This document shows positions 54,101-64,000 of a DNA stretch of 64,000 nt, in pieces; positions within the stretch are counted from its first letter, which is position 1, and each line of letters begins with the position of its first letter. The notes under the pieces are model-generated. The model saw only the letters and a list, made by a program, of their open reading frames with translations, searched no databases and was not told the DNA's origin. Position numbers and translations under genes: made by a program. This stretch comes from Aradus depressus (taxonomy: Eukaryota > Arthropoda > Insecta > Hemiptera > Aradidae), in the NCBI GenBank assembly GCA_963662175.1, contig OY759221.1, positions 22,493,027 through 22,557,026 of the forward strand. The letters run 5' to 3'.

Positions 54101-57100
54101 AAAATTTCTAGAATGGGTTTTTCTATCTGTTTCACTTAAGATGTCTTCCTTTCCGCCACCATCTCCATTTCTACCAGTTATGAGTTAAAATCGGCTCATT
54201 TAATTAGTAGTTATTATGACTCATGCCCAGACTGTAACTACAAAGTCATCCCCTACCACCAGAGCGCTCTTTCGTCGCTCTGGTAGAAATGAGCCGACTC
54301 TACTGTGGAAGTACTAAATTTTGCTACCTGACGTCATACAGGCTGGACCATCGCAATAAACCATAAATTGAGTAAAAAGCACTGTTTTCATGGCAACTGA
54401 CTTCTATTAATTGTTAACAATTTATTTTTCTATAGCACACTGGTATTTTCCCGCACTAAAATAGCATTGCACGAACTTTCCAAAACCCACAGTCATCTTA
54501 AACATATTGTAAAGCAATATCTGACTTTTGAAGGGTATCAAATATCTCAAAAACGTTGCTAAAGAGGGACACATTTGACAAACATGAATAGGGAACTAAT
54601 GTGTAACTTTTTCGAGGTAATTATTTTTCTAAATATAAGGTCCTCCATATAAAAATAATATTTTTAACAATATATAAATAAAAAATTATAAACATAAATA
54701 AAAATTCTTAAAAAAACAAACCTTGACAAAAGCTGTTATAATTTTATCTCCCTCCCCGACAGGCTCGGACCTTCCTAACATTCGAAGTATTAGGATGAGG
54801 TGAGTCAGAAATCTGAGGAACTCAAACTGACATTCAGACTCTATCCATGTGGTACATCTGAAAATAATAATAATAATAAATTGAATAAAGTAATGAAAAT
54901 ACAAATCATACAATATCAAGAAATATACCCATTAATTATGAAAAATGCCCTACCAAAGTCCTAAAATAAAAAAGTCGTCGGTGAATCACAGGGAATGTCC
55001 TTCCCCAGAACGAATTAATCACGTTTTCGCTCTCTCTCCAAAACCGTGAGAATTAAAATATTAATAATAATTGCTGATCTCTTTGGATTTTATAATTTAA
55101 TCAATAGTGTTTATTTTACTAACCAGTGCAGTAAATCGCCAAAGAATAACAATAATTTTGTATTAACAAAAATCCTATGAATAAATGAGACCATCCCACG
55201 GTAAAAATATTTAGTTGACTTACTTGTTGATAAGTTCTGATATGGTGTCTATCATGATAAGTTCCTGTATGATTCTGTCTGGACGGTTGGCTTCAGGTTG
55301 GGATTTAACGTGGCATTTTAGCTCTGAGAAAACTGTCTCCAAACTTTTTCTAAAATATCACAAAATGACGATTTATTATAATAAGAAATATTATATTTCA
55401 TAACTACAAATTGTATTTATTTATATCTTCACAACGACATATACTGTGTCAGTAGTAAGTGGATTGAGTTGAAGAATGACATATGCTGAAGTATTTGACC
55501 AAAGAAGAGTCCAGGTATTACCTGAGATTTACTTTAACGAATACCTGACAAGCGCACAAGCTCGGAACGATCGCTCAACGTCCCAGCCGAAGGACGGCGT
55601 GCTCAAGGCTTTTTTTAACCCCAGATAAAAAACAAAGGCCTCGGCTGGATTATGAACCCATGATCTTGAGCTCATTAGACTAGCACGCTGCCTCTGAGCT
55701 ACCGGCGCTCTCTAACACGACAAAGGTGTTACAATCTTGTAAACTGTTAACTTAGTAATAATATAAATACGTAAATTGGAACATGTTTACGTACTACTTA
55801 TAATTTTATATTTTTTATTCTTATTATTAATTGTGTTAGCACAAGACTTTCCACCAAATTTTCAAATTCACAAGTCTTGGCTTTTGTATTCAACATAGTG
55901 GCATATTCTGAAATTGATTAATCACATGTTTGTGAGTTCGTAAAAAAATTGTATCTTTCATAATTTACAATAATTTTGGGCAGGAAATATTCGTACAACA
56001 TTTTCAAAATTAGATTTATTGTCTACTGTCTTAAACGAATCGAATATATCTATTGCATTTGGACCCATCGCTGTTAACAGCAATGCCACTTTTCGTTTTT
56101 TTTTTTAATATTTCCACATATAGCTGCCAAGTAAATTTCAAAATGCCTTTTGAACACCTTCCAATTACCCTCACTATTCATTCTTGGGATCTCCATAAAT
56201 TTAGCCATGTTTTCAAAATCCATAGTGCTTCCAAAATCCAGGTTCGATCCAAAGTAATACTTAATATTGATTATGAAATTCTAACTCACCAAATCTCAAA
56301 CTGCGCCATGTTAACTTCGTATTAATAGAAATATGTAAATTGGAACATGTTTACGTAATCTAAATAATTATGAAAATTATGAGTACGATTTGCTGTTAAA
56401 AGTTTCATTTTTATTTTAGTGTAATAATTACTGTGTTCCTAACATTATTGTTTTAAATAATTGTTATTTAAAAACAATAGTGTTGGGAACACTGTGCAGT
56501 TTTGAATTAATTTTATTCCGAGACTGAAAAGAATATACAACCATCATAAAACTGAACCATTTGGTAGCACTTATCAGCAGTGTTGTGATTCTCTGGATTC
56601 TCCGGTGGGTTTATAAGACCAGAATTCCTGATTTTGGAACACAGATAAATGCTGCCCCCGAAAAGTTCATATTGAACTGAACCACTGATGATGACGCTGT
56701 TGCGTTGAAAACCAATTCTGGTCAAAGTAAAGCAGTGGGAAGACATCTTTTATTTCTATGAAAAATCTCGTCCCAGAACATCTTACTAACACATAACATG
56801 TGAAACTTCATATGAAGGTTGGACTTTATTTTCCTAACAATCTAGACAGAGAATCTAACTCACGGTCCAGTCCAATAGTCAGGAGGCATGTTGACATAGT
56901 CCTTGAGAGAGTTGTCCCGGATCTCTTGCTCCAGCCTGAGGTCGACCAGAACCTTTAGATAGGCCCAGAGGACATCCTCCCAGGTGTCTGCCTGGAGGAG
57001 GAGAGAACGGAGGTGGCCACACAGAGGTGCTAACACAGCCCTCTCCTCCTGGGTGGTTCGGGAGTCCGAGCACATCCCCCATGCGCACACCTTCCACACG

Positions 57101-60100
57101 TCCCTAGATAACATACATCGATTTTGGTCAATCAACTTATATGTATAACAAGTTGTTGTTTCATAATACATGAATGAATGGTAAAGAAAAAAAGTAGTCG
57201 ATGAATCACTAAACAATCTTCTGAAAGAAGTGCTACCCACATCAAATCGTGACCACGGAAATAACCACCGACTTGCTACATACATTGTTTATTTCATCAG
57301 ATCCATTTCTTAGCGAGTCTTAAACAAGTAGAATGTCTTAAACATTCTAGTAAAGTAAAACACTTGATGCGTTGAGCTTATTACAATCACACTATATACA
57401 AATTCATGACCAGATAGAATTACAAGTAATTCAGATTCAGAATGAAATGCATTTAGTTTCTATATTTCTGTTTCTCCAGATTGCTAACCCTCACTGACGG
57501 TATTCCATGCCGTTCAACTTCGTGGCCACCTGACTAGGATTGGGGCGGTAGACGTGTGGGCTAGTCAAGATGTAAACGTAGCCTCCAGCTTTAACTTATA
57601 GTACCGGAATTTGAGCAGTCTAGGGATCATAGGGCAACATACCCACTTACATAGTCATATAGACAAGCTAAAAGTACTTGTCCAACTTTGGCTAGAAGAG
57701 AAAATAAGGACAAGGATTTATTAAAAAAAAACAAAAAAAAACCTTTGTGAGTGACGCGGTACTCACGAGAATTGATATGTAAACATCTGCTTTAGTTCCA
57801 AAAATTTGTTGTCGTGCACTGATTTTGATTAAAATTTGTTTTATAATGATACAATGAAAAAAGTAGTATGAGGAATTAAACTTTCAAATTTATTGTTCTT
57901 TAATTTCTTTTATACATGAAATTATAAGTTTGTGATAGCTAAAATAATTTTTTTTTTTTTCGATTTACACTACTATATTATTTTCTTTTACCACAAATTT
58001 TATTTATTGTGACAAATTTAAGCTATCGAAGCAGCTTAACGTAAAAGTTTTTTACCAACAGATCATTTTATAGTTCGTTATATTGATATTTTAGTTAAAT
58101 TCACTACAACGGTAAATATGATCAATTATGTTGTAAATATACAATGTTATATCTAATCATGTTTTTTAGAGTTGTTTTATTGTTATTAGTTTTATTATAT
58201 ATTCCTTTACATTCATTCATCTGTGACGAAATATATTACACGATAATGCAGTCGAAATATATTACACTTTCTTCGATGATCACAACATTAAAAGTAGGTA
58301 CCACATAAAAAGTCAAATGCAGTCAAAATATATTAAACATTTTCTTATTCCATGAACGTAGAAATTCTCAAAACCAGCTGACATCACAGAAAAAGAATTG
58401 TGTAGTTGTGTGTGCGCTGCGCGCGCCACCGTCCGATTACACACATTTGCACATCAACGAGACTTACACTCTGACGGTCTGGCAGCCCCTATCGAGTTGG
58501 TTAGTTGTGGATTGTGTTCTTTTAAGGGAAAGGGATGACGTGGTCCATTTTCTGATAGACTGCCCCATCTATGCCATGATTATAGATAAATACCTGGTTA
58601 GCTAATTGAGAGATATTCCAGTAGATATCTCTCAACAACACACAGGCACATTTTCTCAATTTGCTATTAGTTTCAGATAAACAGAAGCTTCATAATATTT
58701 GTTAGTTCTGCCTAGTCTGGAGTTAAGGACACCTTTAAAAGACTAATGTTTACTAATTTATTGTTTCATTTCATTTAACTTTTTTATTAATATTAGTATT
58801 TTGAGTTTTTAAAATCCAAGTTGAGTCCAACTTTGTGTTACCTGTGAGGGTTGCCCTGAACTGGGAGTTTGCTGTCAGTACTCTCCCCATTGGCCGTGTA
58901 GTTCGGGTCATGACACAGTTTCCATCCGTCTAGAAGAGCAGCTCTCCATGCTTGACCGCAGTGTTTAGCATGTTCCTGGGCTTTCGAGTACTCTCCACAT
59001 CGCAGCTCAAGGAACATCTGCGCAACAAATAGTAGTTTACGTCATGAGGTTCCACAAGTTAGATATTGTGACTAACTATGAATGGATAGGTACCAGTCGA
59101 AGAAGCCTTCTGTCATCCTCCATATCCAGATCGTGGAGAGGTTTGCCTTCCCGTCTGGGGCCATCCGGGTCCAATTTGTTACATACAGGACGACTCGATC
59201 TACACCAAAACAATACTAAATATAAGATTTCTTATTTTAGTTTTGTGGTTTACAATAATAATATTTATATCCATTAAACCATAAAATGGTAATTTATACA
59301 CTTTTGTTAGTCAAAATAGCTTATAAACTATAGTTCGTTAGTTGTTATGACTCACGCCCAGGCATTACCTATGAGGTCATATTCGCCTACTACCAGAGCG
59401 CTCTTTCGTCACTCTGGTGGACATGAGCCCCCGACTCTTTGTATTCACCATCAAGGGCCTTTAATGAGCACCTGACATCGTACAGGCTCGGGATCATCGC
59501 TTAACGTCCCATCCGAAGGACGGCGTGCTTAAGTTAACTTTACCTCCCAGATAAAATAAACTAAGGGCCTCGGCCGGGTTTCGAACCCACGATCTTGGGT
59601 TCAGAAGACAAACACGCATACCACTGAGCTATGGGCGTCCTCCTTATAAATTATATATACCGATATTAAGCCTGAGAATACAAACACATATGAGATGAAT
59701 ATATTTTTTTAAATAAATAATATAATATAAAATTCCTAATACAATGGGTATTATATTTCAATTATAAATAGTTTATATAAGATGAATAAAATTGATTGCC
59801 TTCCTGTCCAAAAATGTTTTACTTCACTACCGGTTTTCTGCCCTTTCATAGTGTATGTAGCTTCTACATAGTTATTTGGACTGTTTTCAAATTTTGCACA
59901 AGAATCGTTCTTTTAAAAAGGAAGAAACCAGAAAAAAAATGTAGTGTCAACTTTGTATAAGTTAACTGAGTTTTTAAATCAAGATTTAAATTAGGTAACA
60001 TTTGAAGAAATTGTCAATTAAAAAATATAAAGAAAAACAAATGTTTTTTAAAAATATTCTCTATTTCACAAGATACATAAAATATATGGGAGTACTTTCG

Positions 60101-63100
60101 ATATTGCTACCATCTTCAGACACGTCTTAACAAATACTAAATGGAAGTTCAACCTGTGTACAATCCAAACAGTACCCTTCCTAACCTCCCACGGGGTTTT
60201 CCCGTCTCTCCTGTACAGTAATGTCTTAAAATATGGAAAACATTAAATAAATCGAAGATGACAATAATAAATATATGAATAAAAATACATCAAATAAAGA
60301 TACCCAGTTTTCTGGAAAAACAAGTACGTATACACAGAGACTGAAGGACTATATTATTGGCGATAAAAGGGGTGAGTATTTTAGATTGGTCTGATCGCTC
60401 ATACAATTTCCTTTTTGTAGTCTTCAGTTTATTTCCAGTTGTTCCAGTGAATTGAGTAATGTACCTTTGTCATAAAAATGTAGTATTGTATGCCTGTACT
60501 TATATCGAAATGGTGTTCATTTTCGTTCATGTGCTGTACGAAAGTTGATTTGAGTCAGTGTTTAACCCTATTTCTGGTACGTGTTCTTTTACCCTATTTT
60601 TAAATTGTCTCCCAGTTTCACCTACATAAACAGAATTACAAGAACTACATTCTAGCTGGTAAGCTCCACTTTTTTCTTCTCTTTTAGTTTGGTCTTATAT
60701 ATTGTTCAGATGTTTGTATATTGTATTAGGTATTTGTTCTGAAAATGTCAATTGTTCTGCTTAATTATTTGAACCCTAATTTGAATTATATGCTAACTTT
60801 TGTACGGCTAATAGTTGTTTACATTTAATTATTATATTTTGTATAACACTATTATTAAAATGTATTCAAAATAAGTATTATTATTAGAAAATCTCAGTAG
60901 GTGCGTCGATATATTTCAGAGCCTGACATTGTTAGTAAAATAAAGCGACCTCAAAGAGTTTCTACCACAGACTTAACAACACATGGGGAAACTTTCTTAG
61001 CGGAGGTTTAACCATGCCTGAGGACCTCAAGTAATGGCTTTCAACCCATAATTCATACGTAGAAAAGTTCATTAAATCTCATATTAACAGTAAAAAAAAG
61101 GTACTTACCTAAACGCAATCTGTCCCATATTCTGAACTGAATGTAGTGTGTTCTCCCAGCAGATAGTTTTGTCAGTAAAATGAGCCATTTGAGGCCTATT
61201 TAAAGTTTTCCACTCGTTCTTGGCAATCCACTCCAGCCAATCTATCACGATCTGGGCCTAAAGCGTACAATATATTAAAATGATACAACATTTAATTGAT
61301 TGGTTAGAATTACAATAATTTTTATTTTGTGAAAAAAACTAAAAGAAAAAAGAATGAGCCTGTAGAGAAGTTTAGGCTTAGCAAACTTCCGTAGAGGCCC
61401 GCCAATAAATAAACTTAGATACTTTGGTACTTTTCCTCAATTTATCCGCCATCACGAAAAAATTTGTTCTTTTCATATCATACATATATCCGAAGGAACA
61501 AAATTTTGACTGTACCATTAGTCCTTTTAATGAAGTCCTGTACTGCTTCCGGGATTTACTCTTCAATTTTTTTATTTTTTTGCTTCTTTCAGGAAACTGC
61601 TTCAGGAAAAGGATTGACGGAAGGGTCAAAATTATATTTTTTACGAAAAGGGAACATGATATGAAAAGAACAAATCATATCATGTACCCGAAAAAATACA
61701 ATTTTGACCCTCCATTTCGTTCCTTTTTTCGAAACAGTGCACGTAAAACAACTGTAACAAGAATTCTACCTAAGCACCTACATTCAAAATGTCTTTCTAA
61801 GAATGTTCGTTGCATGAACCTCATAAAATCATTGCAAACTCAAAAAAACGAGGAATCTGCAAAATGCACGACACCAATTTACACACTTTTCTCCACTATC
61901 CAAATTTCTTATAAATAAAAGAGTTGAATATAATTATTATAAGGTGTTGACTCTCCAAAATACTGATACCGACAATACAATTCAAAGAGATCATACTATC
62001 TCATTGGCGGGTCCATAAGTTTGATGTTAAGCCTAAACTTCCGTGCAGGCCAGCCTTTTTTTTGTTAATAAATGAAAATTATTGTAATTTAAATCAATTG
62101 TATAAACATAAATTTCAACTCTCATGTACAAATTGGTATAATTTTTGTTCTTAAAAATGGAATTGGAGGGTCCGAAATATTTGAAATTGCAGACCAATAT
62201 GGATGTACACACGAATTCACTTTCTTCCTCACACATCAACCTTTGTTCTTGAAGTGTGATCAAATTTTATAAAAAAACAATGCCTAATAGTGTTAATATT
62301 GCCCACACAAATGGACGACTAAACTTTCTTTTTTAAATAATAATTGAAATATCTGACATTCACAACAGAGAAAGAATAAATCCATATCACATTTTAAAAT
62401 ACAATAATAATATCTATAATAAGACCAACCTCACGAACGGACCGATTAGTTTTGTAGAAATAATCAGCTAATTCTTTCTCTGAACGTTCGTGTGTGTACT
62501 CCACCAACATATCTTCAATTAATTCGTCATATTTGACAGATCTGTCTTTGTACAGAGCCTGAATAAGTCTCCAAGTGTTTCTTTCATTCACCAACCAAGT
62601 CATATCCTAAAATTATTTAATAAAGCATATGCAATTTTCCGCAAAATAACAAGTTTCAAAATGCAAAGGAATGTTACAAAAATACTCATAATTATAATAT
62701 AATATTATGCAACACTCACATCAGTTACACCTCCCTCTCGATACAACGTCTCAATTCTATTAGTACAAATTTCAATAAAACTAGATATTGCTTCAAAAAC
62801 TTGTTGAGTATTGCCCAGGGTTTGGAAGACAGATTGATACTGTTGGTATAAGCTCTCCTTGTCTGTCAACAAAGTGAATTTCTGTTATTTAAAAAATAAT
62901 TCAAATAATAGTAAGCTCGTAATTGTGAGAAAATTACTCACGAGTATCTAACTTTAAAACGTTAGTATCAGTAACAGCAGTATAATCACACAATAGTGAT
63001 ACTTCCCCAGGCTCCAAAGTAACAGACAAGTCAAGGAAATCTGATCGTCTGAACCCTTTATGTTTCAGGCGTACACTGACATCAGGCAGAGTGCTATCAT

Positions 63101-63403
63101 TAAAACCTGTACGGGAAAAATGAATTAATAAAATTAAACGATGATATTCAACTATTATTGAAAATCTATCATACAATAGAATTATTAGATCTTAAATACG
63201 TTAATTATTATCGACATACAAGATAAGAAGTTTCCTATTAATATTAAAAAAGACAGACCTTCTGACTGAATTAAGGCTTGACTGGTGGTTAGAGCGGCAT
63301 ATCTTGGCCGAGGTGTGTTAAGTTTAACTGCTGATTGCTGAGGAGTGTTAAGCACTTGGTCTAAAAGACGAACCGAATTTTCCAAACGCTCATCTGAAGC
63401 CAT
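43457..63403 (-). CDS. Nup107: nuclear pore protein Nup107, 18 coding exons
   Basis: Exons, 5' to 3': 63403-63259, 63106-62942, 62862-62720, 62606-62430, 61257-61109, 59199-59094, 59017-58842, 57103-56864, 55349-55224, 54857-54722, 53519-53323, 52972-52771, 51573-51436, 49357-49184, 46564-46439, 46357-46256, 45978-45798, 43560-43457. All introns are GT-AG, phases agree throughout, and the sum is 929 codons. Nup107 is an alpha-helical scaffold of the nuclear pore Y-complex and binds Nup133 through its C-terminal domain. Recognisable conserved parts are DWLEWIAKNEW with WENTLHS (about 210-250), LDPDGPRREGKPLHDLD, CGQAWRAALLDGWKL (315-329), TWEDVLWAYLKVLVD, IKEYLCYKAYL (690-700), FTETVAHEHK (729-738) and GGWLVEV (about 772). 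The start ATG is the first in its frame. The exact acceptors of exons 3 and 9 have alternatives. Exon 11 is partly triplicated. Confidence 0.95.
44222..44467 (+). CDS. small basic ORF, unknown, likely transposon remnant
   Basis: An 81-codon frame lies in NUP107 intron 17, on the opposite strand. It is rich in Lys, Arg, Glu and Gln (MSHMNRKYARNYRKRKSEES and SSAEQMQELRQHRKENEKTA), like the N-terminal basic stretch of some Helitron or other transposon proteins. I cannot assign a family. The upstream segment 44030-44200 is GC-richer than its surroundings. A SINE1 copy follows directly. Confidence 0.25.
   Translation: MKIAKKLKMSHMNRKYARNYRKRKSEESSHQKEFKNPKKSSAEQMQELRQHRKENEKTAETFSRKIYGVDLDYALMFFLIY
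44495..44672 (-). mobile_element. SINE1 copy, head missing
   Basis: Reversed, from CCGTGATTCATCCCCGGGCT to GAGTACCTGACATTGTACAG; it then passes straight into repeat B. Confidence 0.8.
44690..45570 (-). repeat. dispersed repeat B, tandem array of about four units
   Basis: The unit, about 125 bp, carries GAATGAATTTATCGACACGAAATTTT, a CCCCATAAAGACAAC block, TTTTCAGCGGATTCGGC, AAGGGAAGGGGGATCAGAGG and CTCAAAAACCxTAATAACTGCCG. Units start near 45060, 45230, 45360 and 45500. This tandem arrangement inside a dispersed repeat suggests unit-number variation among copies. It lies in NUP107 intron 17. Confidence 0.65.
46565..47110. other. start-side of NUP107 intron 14, nothing recognised
   Basis: AT-rich with no repeat partner found. 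Intron 14 continues to 49183 and holds the features listed there. Confidence 0.4.
47111..47182 (-). mobile_element. SINE1 tail fragment
   Basis: CAGTTATTATGACTCATGTC through CTACTAGAGCGCTCTTTCGT matches about 70 bases of reversed SINE1. Confidence 0.8.
47650..47930 (+). repeat. tandem duplication, 140-bp unit
   Basis: AAAGAACAATGATAGCCTAT starts at 47653 and 47793, and the following 125 bases repeat almost unchanged up to TAAAGATTCCGGTTG. High identity points to a recent event. Confidence 0.9.
48038..48117 (+). mobile_element. SINE1 fragment
   Basis: GGAGTCCCACAGTAGAGTCG and CTCTGGTAGTAGGCGATATG match the last third of SINE1, with a small deletion between. Confidence 0.8.
48399..49024. repeat. 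near-perfect palindrome, 299-bp arms, 28-bp loop
   Basis: The left arm 48399-48697 is the reverse complement of 48726-49024. Comparing the arms by eye I saw one substitution (GTGAGATATT against GTGAAATATT). Each arm contains the motif CTGAGGA, stem GGTA-GAAA-TACC, CGAAAGTACTCCC (48466-48494 and 48929-48957) and an end resembling the Penelope-like terminus at 60050-60120. It is therefore probably an inverted pair of Penelope-type terminal sequences. It sits in NUP107 intron 14, 160 bases from exon 14. Confidence 0.92.
49947..50275 (+). mobile_element. SINE1, head slightly truncated
   Basis: Forward copy starting inside box A (GCTCAGTGGTATGCATGC), with box B GGTTCGTAACCC. It ends GGGCATGATTTATAAAACCT and has few differences from the reference copy. 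Confidence 0.9.
50390..50545 (-). repeat. dispersed repeat B, partial copy
   Basis: GATGGAATGAATGTATTGACATG, GAACCCCATAGATGACACCT and AACTCAAAAAGCCTAATAACTG follow the family order. Confidence 0.55.
51828..52053. repeat. inverted repeat, about 80-bp arms, Penelope-like ends
   Basis: The left arm ATAAGGTGAATAAAGTGATT...CGCATATTCTGCAT (to about 51906) is repeated inverted at about 51976-52053. The inner ends carry GCA-GAATA-TGC hairpins followed by GAAACC/GAAACT, the same layout as the hammerhead-like motifs, with CTAATGA in place of CTGANGA. A single diverged arm recurs at 59780-59850. It is in NUP107 intron 12. Confidence 0.75.
53024..53322 (-). pseudogene. two partial tandem copies of NUP107 exon 11 with donors
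   Basis: The 3' part of exon 11 and its donor (GTGAGTG) plus about 15 intronic bases recur twice downstream at a period of 152 bp (GATGAG at 53349, 53197 and 53045). Copies differ by several substitutions, and the distal copy lacks 9 bases (TACAGCCCG on the plus strand). Each copy preserves its donor. Only the distal copy keeps CCAACTAG, which could act as an acceptor. Reading straight through exon 11 hits TGA at once. They may be inert leftovers or alternative exons. Confidence 0.8.
53725..54015 (-). mobile_element. SINE1 copy, head degraded
   Basis: Reversed, from TTATTACTCATGCTCGGGCT to GGGCCTAGGCCGGGTTTC; the remainder of the head is decayed. It is in NUP107 intron 10. Confidence 0.82.
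54205..54352 (-). mobile_element. SINE1 copy, degenerate
   Basis: TTATGACTCATGCCCAGACT, CCAGAGCGCTCTTTCGTCGC and a collapsed middle (CCTGACGTCATACAGGCT) mark a second reversed copy about 200 bases from the previous one. Confidence 0.75.
55350..55496. other. NUP107 intron 8, upstream flank of a SINE1
   Basis: Unremarkable AT-rich intron sequence. Intron 8 continues to 56863; apart from the entries listed at 55497 and 56685 I see nothing in it. Confidence 0.4.
55497..55712 (-). mobile_element. SINE1 copy, 3' truncated
   Basis: The middle (CGAAGGACGGCGTGCTCAAG) and head (TGAGCTACCGGCGC) of reversed SINE1 are present; the tail third is replaced by unrelated sequence. Confidence 0.8.
56685..56712 (+). 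repeat. hammerhead-like hairpin motif
   Basis: CTGATGA, TG, stem ACGC-TGTT-GCGT, TGAAAACC. It has a strict CTGANGA core, then a hairpin, then GAAAA. It is paralogous to 36735-36762. Confidence 0.5.
57745..57940 (+). repeat. dispersed repeat E, direct copy 1
   Basis: GTGACGCGGTACTCACGAGA, AGTAGTATGAGGAATTAAAC and TTTCTTTTATACATGAAATT repeat in the same orientation at 63745-63920. It is in NUP107 intron 7. Confidence 0.7.
58330..58500 (+). repeat. dispersed repeat E, second segment
   Basis: This is the reverse complement of 26815-26965 (CAGCTGACATCACAG, TGTGTGCGCTGCGCGC, AACGAGACTTACACTCTGAC). Confidence 0.5.
58500..58612 (+). pseudogene. LINE ORF2 C-terminus remnant
   Basis: DDVVHFLIDCPIYAMIIDKYL matches the pattern of the C-terminal segment seen at 3930-4060 (EDVYHLLISCPIYSPIRSHFL). 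Only about 35 codons remain. It is in NUP107 intron 7, opposite strand. Confidence 0.55.
59336..59642 (-). mobile_element. SINE1, near full length
   Basis: Reversed, from GTTATGACTCACGCCCAGGC to CACTGAGCTATGGGCGTCC. Box B is GGTTTCGAACCC and about 50 bases are deleted in the tail third. It is in NUP107 intron 5. Confidence 0.88.
59780..59860 (+). repeat. single arm of the 51828-type Penelope-like end
   Basis: GATGAATAAAATTGATTGCC, TTCCTGTCCAAAAATGTTTT and CTACCGGTTTTCTGCCCTTTC parallel the arm at 51830-51905. Confidence 0.5.
60050..60690 (-). mobile_element. Penelope-like element 3' part with GIY-YIG domain
   Basis: On the minus strand 60690-60540 encodes GAYQLECSSCNSVYVGETGR then QFKNRVKEH, the start of a GIY-YIG endonuclease domain with the Cys-Cys insertion typical of Penelope-like elements. 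One frameshift later comes HMNENEHHFDIS. The RT part is absent. The 3' sequence runs to the motif CTGAAGA, hairpin GGTA-GCAA-TATC, GAAAGTACTCCC (60091-60119), then TATTTTATGTATCTTGTGAAATAG. A similar 3' part occurs at 39050-39500. It is in NUP107 intron 5. Confidence 0.8.
61365..62040. mobile_element. unclassified element with imperfect TIRs
   Basis: GAAGTTTAGGCTTAGCAAAC..GGCCCGCC at the left pairs with GAAGTTTAGGCTTAACATCA..GACCCGCC read inward from the right. The interior holds repeated blocks CAATTTTGACCCTCC / CAAAATTTTGACTGTACC and ATCATATCATGTACCCG. A 164-codon plus-strand frame (61424-61918) crosses it but resembles no protein I know and is Phe/Lys-rich from AT bias, so I do not call it a gene. 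It is in NUP107 intron 4. Confidence 0.45.
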
Positions 63404-63744
63404 CTTGTAAATTTCTACAGTATAGAATTCATAACAAAAACTTAAAATGCCCCATACCCGCTAAAACAAACATTAACATAACCTTCCCCTTTGAAAAATC
63501 GAGAAAGACAAATAAATCGATTGTTAATTTTTTCATATAGATATTTTAGTTTAGAAAATAATGCTTCATCTGTCTGTTGGATATCATGACTTAATCCGAA
63601 GGATTAATAAACCACTTGAGTTACTATAAGTGAATTAACTGCAATGTACTTCCCCAACCCATATTTTTTTGAGTAAACAAAAAACCTGCCAGCTTCTGTT
63701 TACCATCCTCCTTCGCCTGATTTGTGACTTGCCTTTAAAAAGAA
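63404..63744. other. NUP107 5' flank
   Basis: Upstream of the start codon on the minus strand. An acceptor-like CTGTAG lies about 15 bases before ATG (63419-63424 on the plus strand as CTACAG), so a non-coding first exon further right is possible. No clear core promoter is visible. Confidence 0.35.
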
Positions 63745-63920
63745 AAAAAGCGAAAGTGTGAATGACGCGGTACTCATGAGAATTGATGTGCAAACATCTG
63801 CTTTTTTCAAAAATTTGTTTTATATAATGTTACAATACGAAAAGTAGTATGAGGAATTAAACTTACAAATTTATTGTTCTTCAATTTCTTTTATACATGA
63901 AATTATAGGTTTGTGGTATA
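63745..63920 (+). repeat. dispersed repeat E, direct copy 2
   Basis: See 57745-57940. It lies upstream of NUP107. Confidence 0.7.
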
Positions 63921-64000
63921 TTCAACTGTGATTATAGTGTCTCTAAATACCGCGAGAATACAACGTCGATGGTAGTTTTTAAATTATATCCATTATTCTC

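Noticed and set aside
56879..57097. 72-codon minus-strand frame
   Set aside because: Alternative frame of NUP107 exon 8.
61424..61918. 164-codon plus-strand frame
   Set aside because: Longest unassigned frame, but Phe/Lys/Asn-rich from AT content, crossing internal repeats of a TIR-bounded element, with no known motif.

Overview
This window is eukaryotic, AT-rich and crowded with transposons. It holds two intron-containing protein genes that converge tail to tail. Intron sizes, GH18 chitinase type, a metazoan-type NUP107 and the mix of Jockey-like LINEs, Tc1/mariner, piggyBac-like, hAT, pogo-like and Penelope-like elements all fit an insect, perhaps a hemipteran. I cannot name the species from sequence alone.

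Left part (1-6900): a left-truncated Jockey-type LINE on the minus strand, remnants of two more LINEs, two pogo-like short DNA transposons, and copies of two tRNA-derived SINE families. I call these SINE1 (about 340 bp) and SINE2 (about 260 bp).

Chitinase gene (6949-39789, plus): I assembled eight coding exons with matching splice phases into a 436-residue secreted GH18 enzyme. It has an intact catalytic motif and a hydrophobic C-terminal tail. Intron 1 is 20.8 kb and contains satellites, SINEs, a hAT element with an exact 8-bp target duplication, a piggyBac-like element inserted at TTAA inside a SINE1 copy, and a Tigger/pogo-like element. Intron 5 is almost entirely DNA transposons in series: Ginger-like, Tc1-like, a TA-flanked MITE and mariner.

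NUP107 gene (63403-43457, minus): I assembled 18 coding exons with consistent phases into 928 residues, about the length of human NUP107. Its introns hold SINE1 copies, Penelope-like element pieces including a GIY-YIG domain, a nearly perfect 299-bp-arm palindrome, other inverted repeats, and two extra partial copies of exon 11 each with its own splice donor.

The two genes have unrelated roles (extracellular chitin hydrolysis; nuclear pore Y-complex scaffold). About 3.7 kb separates their stop codons. The most unusual theme is a recurring short motif of the form CTGANGA, hairpin, GAAA. It resembles a hammerhead ribozyme core and occurs about a dozen times; one copy lies just downstream of a recognisable Penelope-like GIY-YIG domain.
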